Shown here: one piece after another, positions 1 to 8,223 of the stretch
Layout of the letters: every line of letters starts with the position of its first letter
How positions within the stretch are numbered: position 1 is the first letter of the stretch
Assembly (NCBI GenBank): GCA_900168235.1
Contig: FUZG01000009.1
Span: forward strand, 92,442-156,441
From: Lachnospiraceae bacterium
GTDB lineage: Bacteria > Bacillota > Clostridia > Lachnospirales > Lachnospiraceae
Direction of reading: 5' to 3'
Length of the DNA: 64,000 nt
Translations under genes and position numbers: made by a program
Notes under the pieces: model-generated
Database searches by the model: none
The model's input: only the letters and a program-made list of their open reading frames with translations
What the model was told of the DNA's origin: nothing

Positions 1-231
1 TACGCCATATCCGCCATCACTCACCATGTTTTCAAATCCCAAGTCGTGCATAATGTCGACGGCGAGAGCTTGCGCTCTTCCGGTTGCGATGCATAAAAAA
101 TGTCCGGCTTTTCTTAGCTTTTCCAATGCCAGCTTAGTCGATCCGGGGATATAAAAATTTTCATATCCGCCGGCAGCAAGTGTTCCATCTATATCAAAAA
201 ATAAATATCTTTTCTTATTCAGGACGATCAC
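1..231 (-). CDS. HAD-IIB (Cof-type) hydrolase, partial
   Basis: This is the N-terminal part of a haloacid dehalogenase superfamily phosphatase. The gene runs off the left edge of the window. Motif I is visible as FDIDGTL near residue 11, with both nucleophile-region aspartates. It is followed by a segment typical of Cof/HAD-IIB enzymes (ALEKLRKAGHFLCIATGRA, the motif II region). Such enzymes dephosphorylate sugar phosphates or other small phosphorylated metabolites in the cytoplasm. A GTG at 231 is taken as start, but GAGGTG overlaps it, so a CTG at 222 is also possible. The gene is divergent from the DeoR-type regulator, a common arrangement for sugar-phosphate regulation. Confidence 0.8.
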   Translation of the reverse strand, partial: MIVLNKKRYLFFDIDGTLAAGGYENFYIPGSTKLALEKLRKAGHFLCIATGRAQALAVDIMHDLGFENMVSDGGYGV

Positions 232-385
232 CTCAAATCATTTGTATAATCTACAGCGCTGTTTTTGCGTGATTGAATAATAACACATATTAAAACGAAT
301 AATAATGATCGATTGTGTTTGAATCTATTGATTTAGTGTTAAAATAATGTTGAATTAAACATTCAAAGATGAAAAGGGGCTTTAG

Positions 386-1162
386 ATGAGCAAAGGAAAC
401 GAGATAAACAGCATAGCACGCCGAGAGCAGATCTATGATTTTATAAAAGAAGAAGGTACGGTAAATGTAAAGGAGTTATCTAAAAAATTTGATGTCTCTG
501 ATATGACAATAAGAAGAGACCTTCACATAATGGAAGAACAGGGGATACTGATAACTCATTATGGGGGTGCAACACTTAGACATCCAAATGCTGTCCATAC
601 ATTTGATGTGCGGAAGGAAAGCTTTTATTCTGCAAAGGTTGCAATAGCACGCCGCGCCGCTGAACACATAAAGGAAAATGATGTGATCTATCTGGATCCC
701 AGCACCACTGTCCTTTTAATGACCAGATATCTGCCGCCTGTACATCACACCATAGTGACCAGTTCGTTAGCTGTAATGCAGGAGTGCTCGCATAATCCTT
801 ATGTGACTTTATATATAGCACCGGGCAGATATCAATCAAATTATGGCGGTTCGATGGACACTGATACTATGGCATATCTTTCAAATTTTCACTTTGATAC
901 AGCCTTTCTTGGAACCGGTTTTATAGATACCGTCTATGGAGTTACAAGCACGGAAATTGACTGTGCTATAAAACAAGTGATAATGAAAAATTCTGAAGAG
1001 AATATTCTGCTGGTGGATCATTCTAAGTTTGGCTTACACGTCATGAAGAAATTCGCCGATATCAGGGACTTCAATACCATCATCACAGATGGCGATATTT
1101 CACCTGAAGATGAGCATAATATTCTAAAAGAAAAGGTTAAACTCAATATATGTAACCTGTAA
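386..1162 (+). CDS. DeoR/GlpR family transcriptional regulator
   Basis: This is a 258-residue DeoR-family regulator, the usual length. The N-terminus is a winged helix-turn-helix with the family signature (VSDMTIRRDLHIMEEQGIL, then HYGGA). The C-terminal part is the DeoRC sugar-phosphate sensor domain (DPSTTVLLMTRYL, TSSLAVMQE, then VDHSKFG near the end). Members normally repress sugar catabolic genes and are released by a phosphorylated sugar. AAAGGGG lies 6 nt before the ATG. The partial HAD gene is divergent, so the shared 150-bp gap is the likely operator region. The target sugar cannot be read from the sequence. Confidence 0.9.
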   Translation: MSKGNEINSIARREQIYDFIKEEGTVNVKELSKKFDVSDMTIRRDLHIMEEQGILITHYGGATLRHPNAVHTFDVRKESFYSAKVAIARRAAEHIKENDVIYLDPSTTVLLMTRYLPPVHHTIVTSSLAVMQECSHNPYVTLYIAPGRYQSNYGGSMDTDTMAYLSNFHFDTAFLGTGFIDTVYGVTSTEIDCAIKQVIMKNSEENILLVDHSKFGLHVMKKFADIRDFNTIITDGDISPEDEHNILKEKVKLNICNL

Positions 1163-1244
1163 ATATTGCCGATGCGGCTGATAAAGGCATGAATCGGCTT
1201 ATTATTTTCTTAAGAATTTCAAAAAAACAGCGAATGTAAATACC

Positions 1245-1280
1245 GGGCAAGCAGCAATTTAGGGCTGTTTGCCCATTTTT
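1245..1280 (+). terminator. Rho-independent terminator after the DeoR gene
   Basis: An 11-bp stem (GGGCAAGCAGC with GCTGTTTGCCC, one G-U pair) has an 8-nt loop and is followed by ATTTTT. It lies about 85 nt after the DeoR stop and before the lipoprotein gene. A weaker hairpin (GCCGAT/ATCGGC at 1168-1198) precedes it. Confidence 0.75.
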
Positions 1281-1381
1281 GTAAATTTGCGGCAAAAAAA
1301 TGAACATACGCATTGTGATATAGTTAAAAGGTTATAAAAAAGAAGTACAAAAAACGGATAGTGAATTAATAAAGGAGTATT

Positions 1382-2482
1382 ATGAAAAAAACAGTATTTA
1401 TGATCACATTGGCGTCCCTGGCTTTATTTACCGGATGCGGCAATATACAGAAAGAGCAGACAGAAGACCATGATTTCGGTTTAGAAACAGTTGAGGAAAC
1501 AGAAGAATCTGAAGAGATGACCACTGAGGATGCCGCTGAAGCGTCTGCTGTGGAACCTGATGAAAAGACAGATGAGGAAACTGATCGTATCTGGAGTAGT
1601 GAAAATTCAGAGAGCGTAACTGTAGACCTGGATTTTCCGCTGGAAGAAGGAAAACATGAATTATTTATTCCTGAATATTCAGATGAAGCTGAGATGGAAT
1701 ATAGAAAAGATGGTGAGACTATCAGCAAGATAGGTGAGAAACTTCCTTATGCAATCAAGGAGATCAAGGCCTGCGACTTCACATTCGATGGAGTGATCGA
1801 TCTGATAATTGTCGGTACGGACGGATTCGATAACGAAAGATTCTGGCTTTACAGTGGTTGTGCACCTGAGTATGAAGGAGACAGTTTTAATTTCAGAGGC
1901 GAAGATGATATCAAGAAATCTGTTAATAGTGATCTGCCGGATGGATACAACGCAGAAAGTATTGAAAAATTCATCACAAATGGTGTTGAAAATGGAAGTA
2001 TCAGTTCATACAGCGAGGCTTATAAGGCGGTGCTTCGCTGCGATGAGCTAAGAGGTGCAGATTACAGTTACAATCTGATCTACCTGAATGAGGATGAAGA
2101 ACCTGAGCTTGTTGAAGATTCAGGAATGTTAAATGTGTATAGTTTTTCAAATGGAATAATAACCCGGCCGATGGTTAATTGCTCCTATGGAGTTGGCGGC
2201 TGTGTGTATTATGAATATGCGCCTTATAAGAACACTCTCAGGACCTTCGGCCATAGCATGGAAGAATACGGAAACACTTTATATACAATAAAAGACAATA
2301 TGCTCACCTGCTTGTATAGTGACAGCACTCCTTATGAGTCTTCGGAAATCACCTATGAAAACTATACGGATGAGAAATTAACAGATAAAGAGCTGGAAGA
2401 CAGGGTTAAGGAGCTTAATTCTTATACTTTTGAAGAACTGCATGGCGATTATACAAAAGAGGAGATATTGGCGAAGCTGTAA
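1382..2482 (+). CDS. Secreted lipoprotein of unknown function
   Basis: This is a 366-residue predicted lipoprotein. It has a short positively charged start, a hydrophobic stretch and a lipobox ending in Cys19 (LFTGC), so it should be lipidated and anchored outside the membrane. Residues about 25-75 are very rich in Glu, Asp, Thr and Ser, a typical flexible linker. The rest is acidic and rich in Tyr and contains short DxxxxDLI-type repeats of the kind seen in clostridial surface proteins, but no family was recognised. The start is well set by AAAGGAG 5 nt upstream. It sits before the sugar-sensing operon without an obvious link to it. Confidence 0.8.
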   Translation: MKKTVFMITLASLALFTGCGNIQKEQTEDHDFGLETVEETEESEEMTTEDAAEASAVEPDEKTDEETDRIWSSENSESVTVDLDFPLEEGKHELFIPEYSDEAEMEYRKDGETISKIGEKLPYAIKEIKACDFTFDGVIDLIIVGTDGFDNERFWLYSGCAPEYEGDSFNFRGEDDIKKSVNSDLPDGYNAESIEKFITNGVENGSISSYSEAYKAVLRCDELRGADYSYNLIYLNEDEEPELVEDSGMLNVYSFSNGIITRPMVNCSYGVGGCVYYEYAPYKNTLRTFGHSMEEYGNTLYTIKDNMLTCLYSDSTPYESSEITYENYTDEKLTDKELEDRVKELNSYTFEELHGDYTKEEILAKL

Positions 2483-2527
2483 CGTCATATAGTCGGAGCT
2501 ACACTCTGTGCTGATGGTTTCAATAAT

Positions 2528-2543
2528 AGTGACAAATGTCACT
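2528..2543. promoter_or_regulatory. Palindromic operator upstream of the sensor operon
   Basis: A perfect inverted repeat, AGTGACA-AA-TGTCACT, lies 105 nt before the first gene of the sensor operon. Its core TGACAAATGTCA recurs exactly upstream of the PTS operon at 7089-7100. It is the best candidate binding site of the response regulator at 4933-5592. A further TGTCA half-site follows at once. Confidence 0.6.
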
Positions 2544-2647
2544 GTCAGAATAAGGGGACATTATGATAAAATTAGTTTAAAATATCGAAATTTAGTCTTC
2601 TCATGCGCAGGCGGCGGTTGCCGTTCTGACATATTCGGAGTTTTATC

Positions 2648-3622
2648 GTGGAATCATCAGCAGAGCACACATTTCAATTATGGCAGTGGATGGCTAATAT
2701 AGTCATCCTGATATTTGTCGTGATCGTGGTGATCATATTTTGTCAGGATCACTCAAAGAGTCAGAAAGAACAGTCACTCCTTATCGGATGCAGTTACATG
2801 ACTATGAATAACGAATTTTACCGGATCCTTAATGAGCAGATCAGTCATAAGGTCGAGGCAGAAAGGGACCGTATCATTCTGAGGGACCCTGCATTAAATG
2901 AAGAACGCCAGATAGAACAGATAAATGAAATGATAGATCAGGGAATAAATGCCCTGGTAGTGACGCCTGTTGATTCATCAAGTCTCACGGAAGTGCTTCA
3001 GAGAGCGAAGGATAACGGGATAAAAGTAGTTGTGGTCGATACAGATATCGATGACAAGTCCCTTGCTGACTGCACCATCGTCTCAGATAACTACAAGGCA
3101 GGATATATTGTAGGAAATTACTACCTTAAAGAACATAAAGACGGCAGAGTGGTAATTCTCACCCATGAAGAGACATCGTCCGGACGCGAACGGGTTCAGG
3201 GGTTTAAAGATGCGATCTCAACCAATAAAAATGTGAGGATCGTTGCTGAACTTGACTGTAAAGGACAGGTCGAGATCGCGCTTCCTGTTCTCAAGGGATA
3301 TATTGACAACGGCGCCAGCTTTGACAGTGTTTTCTGTCTGAATGATCCTTCAGCAGTAGGAGCTGCGTCTGCTCTTGAGGAGTACGGTTTTTTGTATAAG
3401 ACTGATGTCTATGGAGTTGACGGATCACCCGATGTGAAGGCTCTTATTGCGGAAGGAAAAATACGCGCAACAGCCCAGCAGTTCCCAACAAAGCTTGGAA
3501 ACAGGGCGGCAGAAGCAGTATATGCGCTGTTAAAAGGAGAAGAGGTCAGTGATGATCGTGTATCCGTGAAACTTCTTACAAAAGATAATGTGGAGGATAA
3601 TTATGTGGATCGCTGGCAGTGA
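2648..3622 (+). CDS. Membrane-anchored periplasmic-type sugar-binding sensor protein
   Basis: This is a 324-residue protein of the ribose-binding type (Peripla_BP_4). Residues about 15-36 are one uncleaved hydrophobic helix with no lipobox, so the binding domain is tethered outside the cell. The family pattern follows: a first strand (LLIGCSYMTMNNEFYRIL), then QIEQINEMIDQGINALVVTPVD, VVVVDTDID and YGVDGSPDVKALI. No permease or ATPase genes accompany it. A histidine kinase gene overlaps its 3' end, so its role is probably ligand sensing, as with XylFII/LytS of Clostridium beijerinckii (established analogue). The start is a GTG with GGAG 8 nt upstream. The internal ATG at 2690 lacks a ribosome binding site. 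Confidence 0.82.
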   Translation: MESSAEHTFQLWQWMANIVILIFVVIVVIIFCQDHSKSQKEQSLLIGCSYMTMNNEFYRILNEQISHKVEAERDRIILRDPALNEERQIEQINEMIDQGINALVVTPVDSSSLTEVLQRAKDNGIKVVVVDTDIDDKSLADCTIVSDNYKAGYIVGNYYLKEHKDGRVVILTHEETSSGRERVQGFKDAISTNKNVRIVAELDCKGQVEIALPVLKGYIDNGASFDSVFCLNDPSAVGAASALEEYGFLYKTDVYGVDGSPDVKALIAEGKIRATAQQFPTKLGNRAAEAVYALLKGEEVSDDRVSVKLLTKDNVEDNYVDRWQ

Positions 3623-4940
3623 CGGAAGGTTACCTGATAATCAGATACTTGTCCGTATGCCGGAGTTCTTTATGAGGATCCTCCTCATGCTGAATTTTCT
3701 CATCATAATAACAATGTCTGCTTTTATGGTAAGAAGTCTTTTAGGAACAGTTCATTCCGGAGAAGCAGCAGCTTTTCTGGAAGCGGCAGGACATGTACCG
3801 ATAGAAGCCGGAAAGATTCCGGTGATGGTTGTGATACTTTATTCATCTCTTGTGATCCTCACCACGGTAATATGCAACAATCACTGGGAGCTTTTTGCAA
3901 AGGCTTGCGGAGAATGTATCCTGGTGGCTGCGATAAGTGTGACCCTCGGGATGGGGTATACGGGAGCAATGTTTCTCGTCATCGCAGATGTGATCCGTTA
4001 TAAAATAGACTGGAAAGAGCGAGCGCTCTACATCGTATCTGTTTCAATGCTGTACATAATTATGAACACTGAGATGGTCTGGAAGTCGCTTAACATCATC
4101 CCCGTTGATGTGTATTGGACCTATTACAGCATTGATTTCAGAGGGCTTCTCACGGCAGGTTTTTCAACGCTTAAACTCATAAATATATTTGTATTTATCT
4201 TCTATGTTGTAATAATCGCTCTCGCTCAGATGAGTGAAGCGGACAGGATATATTCTCTTAATCTGAAGCTTCAGGCGGCAAACAGCCAGCTTGAAAAATA
4301 TGCGAAAGAATCAGCGCACAATGCGGAGATACAGGAACGAAACCGTCTCGCCCGTGAGATACATGACACGATCGGTCATTCACTTACGGGAATTGTAACC
4401 GGAATTGAAGCCAGCATCATGCTCATGGATATTGATGCCGGGGCAGCTAAGAAGCAGATGCAGGCAATCGAAGAAGTGGCAAGAGCCGGGATAACTGACG
4501 TTCGCCAATCAGTAAGAGCACTCAGACCCGATGTACTTGAAAATAATAAACTTGAAGATGCCTTGAAAAAAATTGTAAATGATATGAGGGCATCGACGGG
4601 GGTAGATATAAAGTATGAAAATCTCGCTCATCTTGAGGGTATGAGTGAAGATGAAGAAGACACGGTATATCGTATTTTTCAGGAAAGCATAACCAATTCT
4701 ATAAGACACGGCAAGGCTACGCGGATAGAGTGCTTTATGAGACGGGAAGAGAATTACCTTCATATCACTATTTCCGATAATGGTATCGGATGCAAGGATG
4801 TGACACAGGGCTTTGGGCTCCATCACATGCAGGAGAGGCTGAATCTTCTTCAGGGTGAACTCAATTACTCAGGAGAAAACGGTTTTGTTGTTGATGTGAA
4901 GATCCCTGTCAGATGGGGAAAGGAAAAATGGAATGATTAA
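3603..4940 (+). CDS. Sensor histidine kinase (HisKA_3 type)
   Basis: This is a 445-residue membrane histidine kinase. About five to six hydrophobic helices occupy residues 24-210, and a short coiled linker follows. The dimerisation/phosphoacceptor box carries His254 (LAREIHDTIGHS). The N-box (ESITNSIRHG) and G-box (ISDNGIG, then GFGLHHMQERL) follow. It should autophosphorylate and pass phosphate to the next gene's product. The ATG at 3603 is chosen because GGAGG at 3592-3596 lies 6 nt before it; an upstream ATG at 3588 lacks a site. It overlaps the binding-protein gene by 20 nt and the regulator gene by 8 nt, so all three are translated as one operon. Confidence 0.9.
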   Translation: MWIAGSDGRLPDNQILVRMPEFFMRILLMLNFLIIITMSAFMVRSLLGTVHSGEAAAFLEAAGHVPIEAGKIPVMVVILYSSLVILTTVICNNHWELFAKACGECILVAAISVTLGMGYTGAMFLVIADVIRYKIDWKERALYIVSVSMLYIIMNTEMVWKSLNIIPVDVYWTYYSIDFRGLLTAGFSTLKLINIFVFIFYVVIIALAQMSEADRIYSLNLKLQAANSQLEKYAKESAHNAEIQERNRLAREIHDTIGHSLTGIVTGIEASIMLMDIDAGAAKKQMQAIEEVARAGITDVRQSVRALRPDVLENNKLEDALKKIVNDMRASTGVDIKYENLAHLEGMSEDEEDTVYRIFQESITNSIRHGKATRIECFMRREENYLHITISDNGIGCKDVTQGFGLHHMQERLNLLQGELNYSGENGFVVDVKIPVRWGKEKWND

Positions 4941-5592
4941 AATTCTTGTTGCAGATGATCAGGAGCTTATGCGTCAGAGCCTTACAGTCATCCTGAACAG
5001 TGTGCATGATTTTGAAGTTACAGAAAGTGTTGAGGACGGGCGTGAGGCAGTACGTTCAGTTCGTGCGAACAAACCGGATGTGATCCTTATGGACATCCGT
5101 ATGCCCAATATGGACGGCGTAGTCGCAACCCAGATCATCAAGGAAAATTATCCTGATATAAAAATAATAATCCTTACAACCTTTGATGATGACGAATATG
5201 TTTTTAACGCGCTGAAATTTGGTGCCAGCGGATATCTCTTAAAAGGAATCTCTGTACAAGGGCTGGAAAAAGCCATCAGAAAAGTATACGCGGGAACAGC
5301 AATGATAAATGAAGATATAGCATCCCGTGTAGTGCGGCTTTTTTCCAAAATGGCGCAGTCCAACATTACAATACAGGTTGATGAGATGCAGACTAAGTCA
5401 ATAAAAGAAAGTGAATGGCCTGTGATAAAGCTTGTTGGCTGCGGTCTTCCGAATAAGGAAATCGCAGCAAAACTCAATCTGTCGGAAGGAACTGTACGAA
5501 ACACTTTGTCTTCCGTGCTTTCAAAGCTGGGACTCCGGGACAGGACGCAGCTCGCCATATGGGCAGTTCAGACCGGTGCAGTCAATCGTTAA
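4933..5592 (+). CDS. NarL/LuxR-type response regulator
   Basis: This is a 219-residue two-domain response regulator. The receiver domain (1-120) has the acidic pair D8-D9, the phosphoacceptor D54 (LMDIRMPNMDG) and a Thr/Lys pair (ILTTFDDD, YLLKGI). The C-terminal LuxR helix-turn-helix is clear (GLPNKEIAAKLNLSEGTVRN). It partners the overlapping histidine kinase gene. The two TGACAAATGTCA palindromes, upstream of this operon and upstream of the PTS operon, are its likely targets. That assignment is inference from position and repetition. Confidence 0.92.
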   Translation: MIKILVADDQELMRQSLTVILNSVHDFEVTESVEDGREAVRSVRANKPDVILMDIRMPNMDGVVATQIIKENYPDIKIIILTTFDDDEYVFNALKFGASGYLLKGISVQGLEKAIRKVYAGTAMINEDIASRVVRLFSKMAQSNITIQVDEMQTKSIKESEWPVIKLVGCGLPNKEIAAKLNLSEGTVRNTLSSVLSKLGLRDRTQLAIWAVQTGAVNR

Positions 5593-5608
5593 TTGAGTAA
5601 TAACAAGT

Positions 5609-7027
5609 ATGAATAAAGATAGAAAAAAAGGATTAAAGGGACGGATCCGTTTTGACGGGGGAAAAAGCCTCCCTGTTACAAGCTGGTTTCCGAAAGTTTT
5701 TCATGAGATCTTTTTTATGGAGCGGGAGGCCAGAGTCATCCTCTGTGTAGTGCTGTTCTTTCTGTCGCTTTTCATCCTGACTCTTGGAGAGGGCAGTTTC
5801 AGAAGGACTAGAAACAATCTCACAGTTGGTGTATTTTCCGGAAGCTATTGGGACGTCCAAAATGGAAATACATATAAGATAGTGGATGATGCCATCAAAG
5901 CATATGAGAAGAAATACCCGAATATAAAAGTCACATACGAGAGCGGTGTTATCAAGTCAGACTATACGGAATGGCTAAATGAGCGGATCATGAGCGGATC
6001 TATGCCGGACGTGGTATTTATCCTAGGTCAGGATTTCAGCTCCCTGGCAGAAATGGGTGCACTCAAAAATCTAAACGGTCTGGTTAATAAAGACAGATCA
6101 TTTGATAAAGATGCTTATTTCAGCACAGCCTGGAAAGCGGGAGAGTATGAGGGAAAGCAGTATGCCCTTCCCTACGAATGTGCTCCCCAATTAATGTTTG
6201 TAAATAAAACTATCCTCGATAAAGAAGGAATCAGAATGCCTGAGGCAGGTTGGAACTGGTCGGATTTCTACAGAATATGCAGAAATGTGACAACTACCGG
6301 AGAATCGGCGGATGAGAAACAATATGGTGTTACGGGATATGATTGGAACTGTGCGTTTAACGCGAACGGTGTAGATTTTTTTGAACATGGAAATGAGTAT
6401 GTTGACTTCTCTGTGCCGGGGGTTACAGAATCATTGGAATTGATCGAGAAGTTAAACGAACTTAACCATGGCTATAAAGTGTCCGAAGCAGACTTTTCTG
6501 AAGGTAATGTAGTGTTTCAGCCGATGCCATTTTCTCAGTACAGAGCATATAAATCCCAGGAACTTCATATCAAGAAGTACTCCGGATTTGAATGGGACTG
6601 CCTTACCATGCCTGCAGGTCCTAATGGTGACAACGTATCGGAGCTGGATACACTCTGCATTGGAATGAGTGCCGGAACAAATATGCAAGCTGAAGCATGG
6701 AGCTTTATGAAGCTTATTTCTTCTGATCCCGATATACAGAAAGAAATTCTGGAATATTCGGATGGTCTTTCTGTGGTAAGAGATGTAACCCTTTCCGATG
6801 AAGCAAGTCACATGATCGTCGGATCATCAAAAGGAACATTCAACATGATGATGCTGGAAAAAGCTACTGATAATTCTGTTGTTGCTCCCAGATTCCGCGG
6901 ATGCAGTGAAGTGAAGGAACAGGTTGATCTGGCTGTCCGTTCTATTCTCGAAGGGGAAGCCAATATTGAGACAGAGCAGATCATCTGGAACCGTGAAATA
7001 AATAATTATCTTCAGACATTGAATTAA
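5609..7027 (+). CDS. Membrane-anchored family 1 extracellular solute-binding protein
   Basis: This is a 472-residue protein with a cytoplasmic N-tail of about 40 residues, one hydrophobic helix (about 41-60, ARVILCVVLFFLSLFIL) and then a full family 1 solute-binding domain. Visible family features are the opening KYPNIKVTYESG, PDVVFILG, ALPYECAPQLMFVNKTILDKEG and PEAGWNWSDF. There is no lipobox and there are no ABC permease genes beside it, so it is probably a sensor or co-receptor for the two-component pair rather than a transporter part. It begins 16 nt after the regulator gene. No clear Shine-Dalgarno is visible, which suggests coupled translation. A strong terminator follows. Confidence 0.82.
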   Translation: MNKDRKKGLKGRIRFDGGKSLPVTSWFPKVFHEIFFMEREARVILCVVLFFLSLFILTLGEGSFRRTRNNLTVGVFSGSYWDVQNGNTYKIVDDAIKAYEKKYPNIKVTYESGVIKSDYTEWLNERIMSGSMPDVVFILGQDFSSLAEMGALKNLNGLVNKDRSFDKDAYFSTAWKAGEYEGKQYALPYECAPQLMFVNKTILDKEGIRMPEAGWNWSDFYRICRNVTTTGESADEKQYGVTGYDWNCAFNANGVDFFEHGNEYVDFSVPGVTESLELIEKLNELNHGYKVSEADFSEGNVVFQPMPFSQYRAYKSQELHIKKYSGFEWDCLTMPAGPNGDNVSELDTLCIGMSAGTNMQAEAWSFMKLISSDPDIQKEILEYSDGLSVVRDVTLSDEASHMIVGSSKGTFNMMMLEKATDNSVVAPRFRGCSEVKEQVDLAVRSILEGEANIETEQIIWNREINNYLQTLN

Positions 7028-7036
7028 AGGGATTAC

Positions 7037-7066
7037 CCCGGGAGTGAAATACTCCCGGGTTTTTTA
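7037..7066 (+). terminator. Rho-independent terminator of the sensor operon
   Basis: A perfect 9-bp GC-rich stem (CCCGGGAGT / ACTCCCGGG) has a 5-nt loop followed by TTTTTT. It lies 10 nt after the solute-binding protein stop and separates the sensor operon from the PTS operon. Confidence 0.92.
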
Positions 7067-7086
7067 GTTTCGGAAGAATTTCCGCA

Positions 7087-7102
7087 TATGACAAATGTCA
7101 TA
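7087..7102. promoter_or_regulatory. Palindromic operator upstream of the PTS operon
   Basis: A perfect inverted repeat, TATGACA-AA-TGTCATA, shares the 12-bp core TGACAAATGTCA with the site at 2530-2541. Additional half-sites follow (TTTGTCA at about 7116-7122, TGACA at 7133 and TGTCA at 7149-7153) up to the likely promoter. The array fits activation by a NarL-type regulator. Confidence 0.65.
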
Positions 7103-7146
7103 CGGACTTGTGATATTTGTCAGCGAAACCCATGACAATCGTTAGG

Positions 7147-7174
7147 TGTGTCAAAGCCGCATTTTCCCTATAAT
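7147..7174 (+). promoter_or_regulatory. Likely PTS operon promoter (good -10, poor -35)
   Basis: TATAAT lies at 7169-7174. No good TTGACA is found at the proper spacing; a TGTGTCA half-site occupies that place. A weak -35 overlapped by operator half-sites is what an activator-dependent promoter would look like. Confidence 0.45.
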
Positions 7175-7257
7175 TCAAATCATCACAGAGATGTGCAGAA
7201 AATTGACTAACGTAGTGACTGAAGTAATTGAGAGAAAAGGGGAAAGGAGGAAAAATA

Positions 7258-7668
7258 ATGAGATATGTATTACTTGTAAGCCATGGTGAATTTGCACCGG
7301 GACTTCACAAGGCTCTGGAAATGCTCGCAGGAGAAAGAGACGATCTGCTGTCCATAAGCCTTAAGAACGGAATGGGACAGGATGAATTTAAGGTAAAAGT
7401 TAAAGAATTGCTCTCTGCGCTTGATCCTGAGGATGAACTTATTGTCTTTGCAGATATAATCGGTGGTTCACCCCTTACCACAACTGCAGATGTTGTCGCA
7501 GAGCTTGGTATGCTCGGCAGGACAAAAATGTTCGGTGGAATGAATCTTCCGCTGGTACTTACCACTTTGGTGGAAGACGACGGTGTAAATGAAGAGATCA
7601 TCGAGAATGCAAAAGAGCAGATAAAGGAATTTCGCGTATCTGTGGAATCCGATGATGATGAGATCTAA
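7258..7668 (+). CDS. PTS mannose/fructose/sorbose family subunit IIA
   Basis: This 136-residue IIA protein matches the EIIA-Man domain length. The phosphorylated histidine is His9 (VSHGEFAPG). DIIGGSPLTT and GGMNLPLVL are the family's other conserved loops. It accepts phosphate from HPr and passes it to IIB in the cytoplasm. The ATG at 7258 is chosen because AAAGGAGG lies 7 nt before it; an upstream TTG at 7228 is in frame but has no site. It is the first gene of a IIA-IIB-IIC-IID operon. Confidence 0.93.
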   Translation: MRYVLLVSHGEFAPGLHKALEMLAGERDDLLSISLKNGMGQDEFKVKVKELLSALDPEDELIVFADIIGGSPLTTTADVVAELGMLGRTKMFGGMNLPLVLTTLVEDDGVNEEIIENAKEQIKEFRVSVESDDDEI

Positions 7669-7704
7669 GTATTTTTGAAATGATATCAGTTTTGGAGGAT
7701 AGCA

Positions 7705-8202
7705 ATGTCAGTATCATTTGTAAGAGTAGACGACCGTATGATCCATGGTCAGACTGTAACGCGCTGGGCACTTGAGTACCCTTGCGACGGACTGATCGCA
7801 GTAAACGATGCAGCTGCAAACAATGCAGTGCTCAAGGCTGCGTATAAGAGCGCCAGCGACAAGAAAACATTCGTATGGACTATGGAACACTTCAAGGAAA
7901 AGTGCCAGAAGGTTCTTGAGTCAGATACAAAATATTTCCTTATCACAAAGAATCCTGTTGATATGGCAAAGATCCTTGTAGAGCAGGGCTTCAAGCCTTC
8001 AGATGTAAAGACCGTTATCATCGGACCCTGCAATGACCGCCCCGGCGCAACAAAGCTTGGTAATAACCAGTCGATCACACAGGAAGAGGCTGAAGCACTT
8101 GAAAAGATCATGCAGGCCGGATACGAAGTTGAATTTGCACTTCTTAAGGAAGAAGCGATCGGAAACTGGAAGAAATTCCGCGGACAGTTTGGTTTCAACT
8201 AA
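7705..8202 (+). CDS. PTS mannose/fructose/sorbose family subunit IIB
   Basis: This is a 165-residue IIB protein of normal length. The opening VRVDDRMIHGQTVTRW is the family signature, with active-site His14. It takes phosphate from IIA and transfers it to the sugar carried by IIC/IID. A good ribosome binding site (GGAGG) precedes it. IIA and IIB are separate proteins here rather than the fused IIAB of some mannose systems. The sugar could be mannose, fructose, sorbose, an amino sugar or another hexose; the sequence does not decide. Confidence 0.94.
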   Translation: MSVSFVRVDDRMIHGQTVTRWALEYPCDGLIAVNDAAANNAVLKAAYKSASDKKTFVWTMEHFKEKCQKVLESDTKYFLITKNPVDMAKILVEQGFKPSDVKTVIIGPCNDRPGATKLGNNQSITQEEAEALEKIMQAGYEVEFALLKEEAIGNWKKFRGQFGFN

Positions 8203-8223
8203 AGAGACGGGAGAGAGAAAAAA

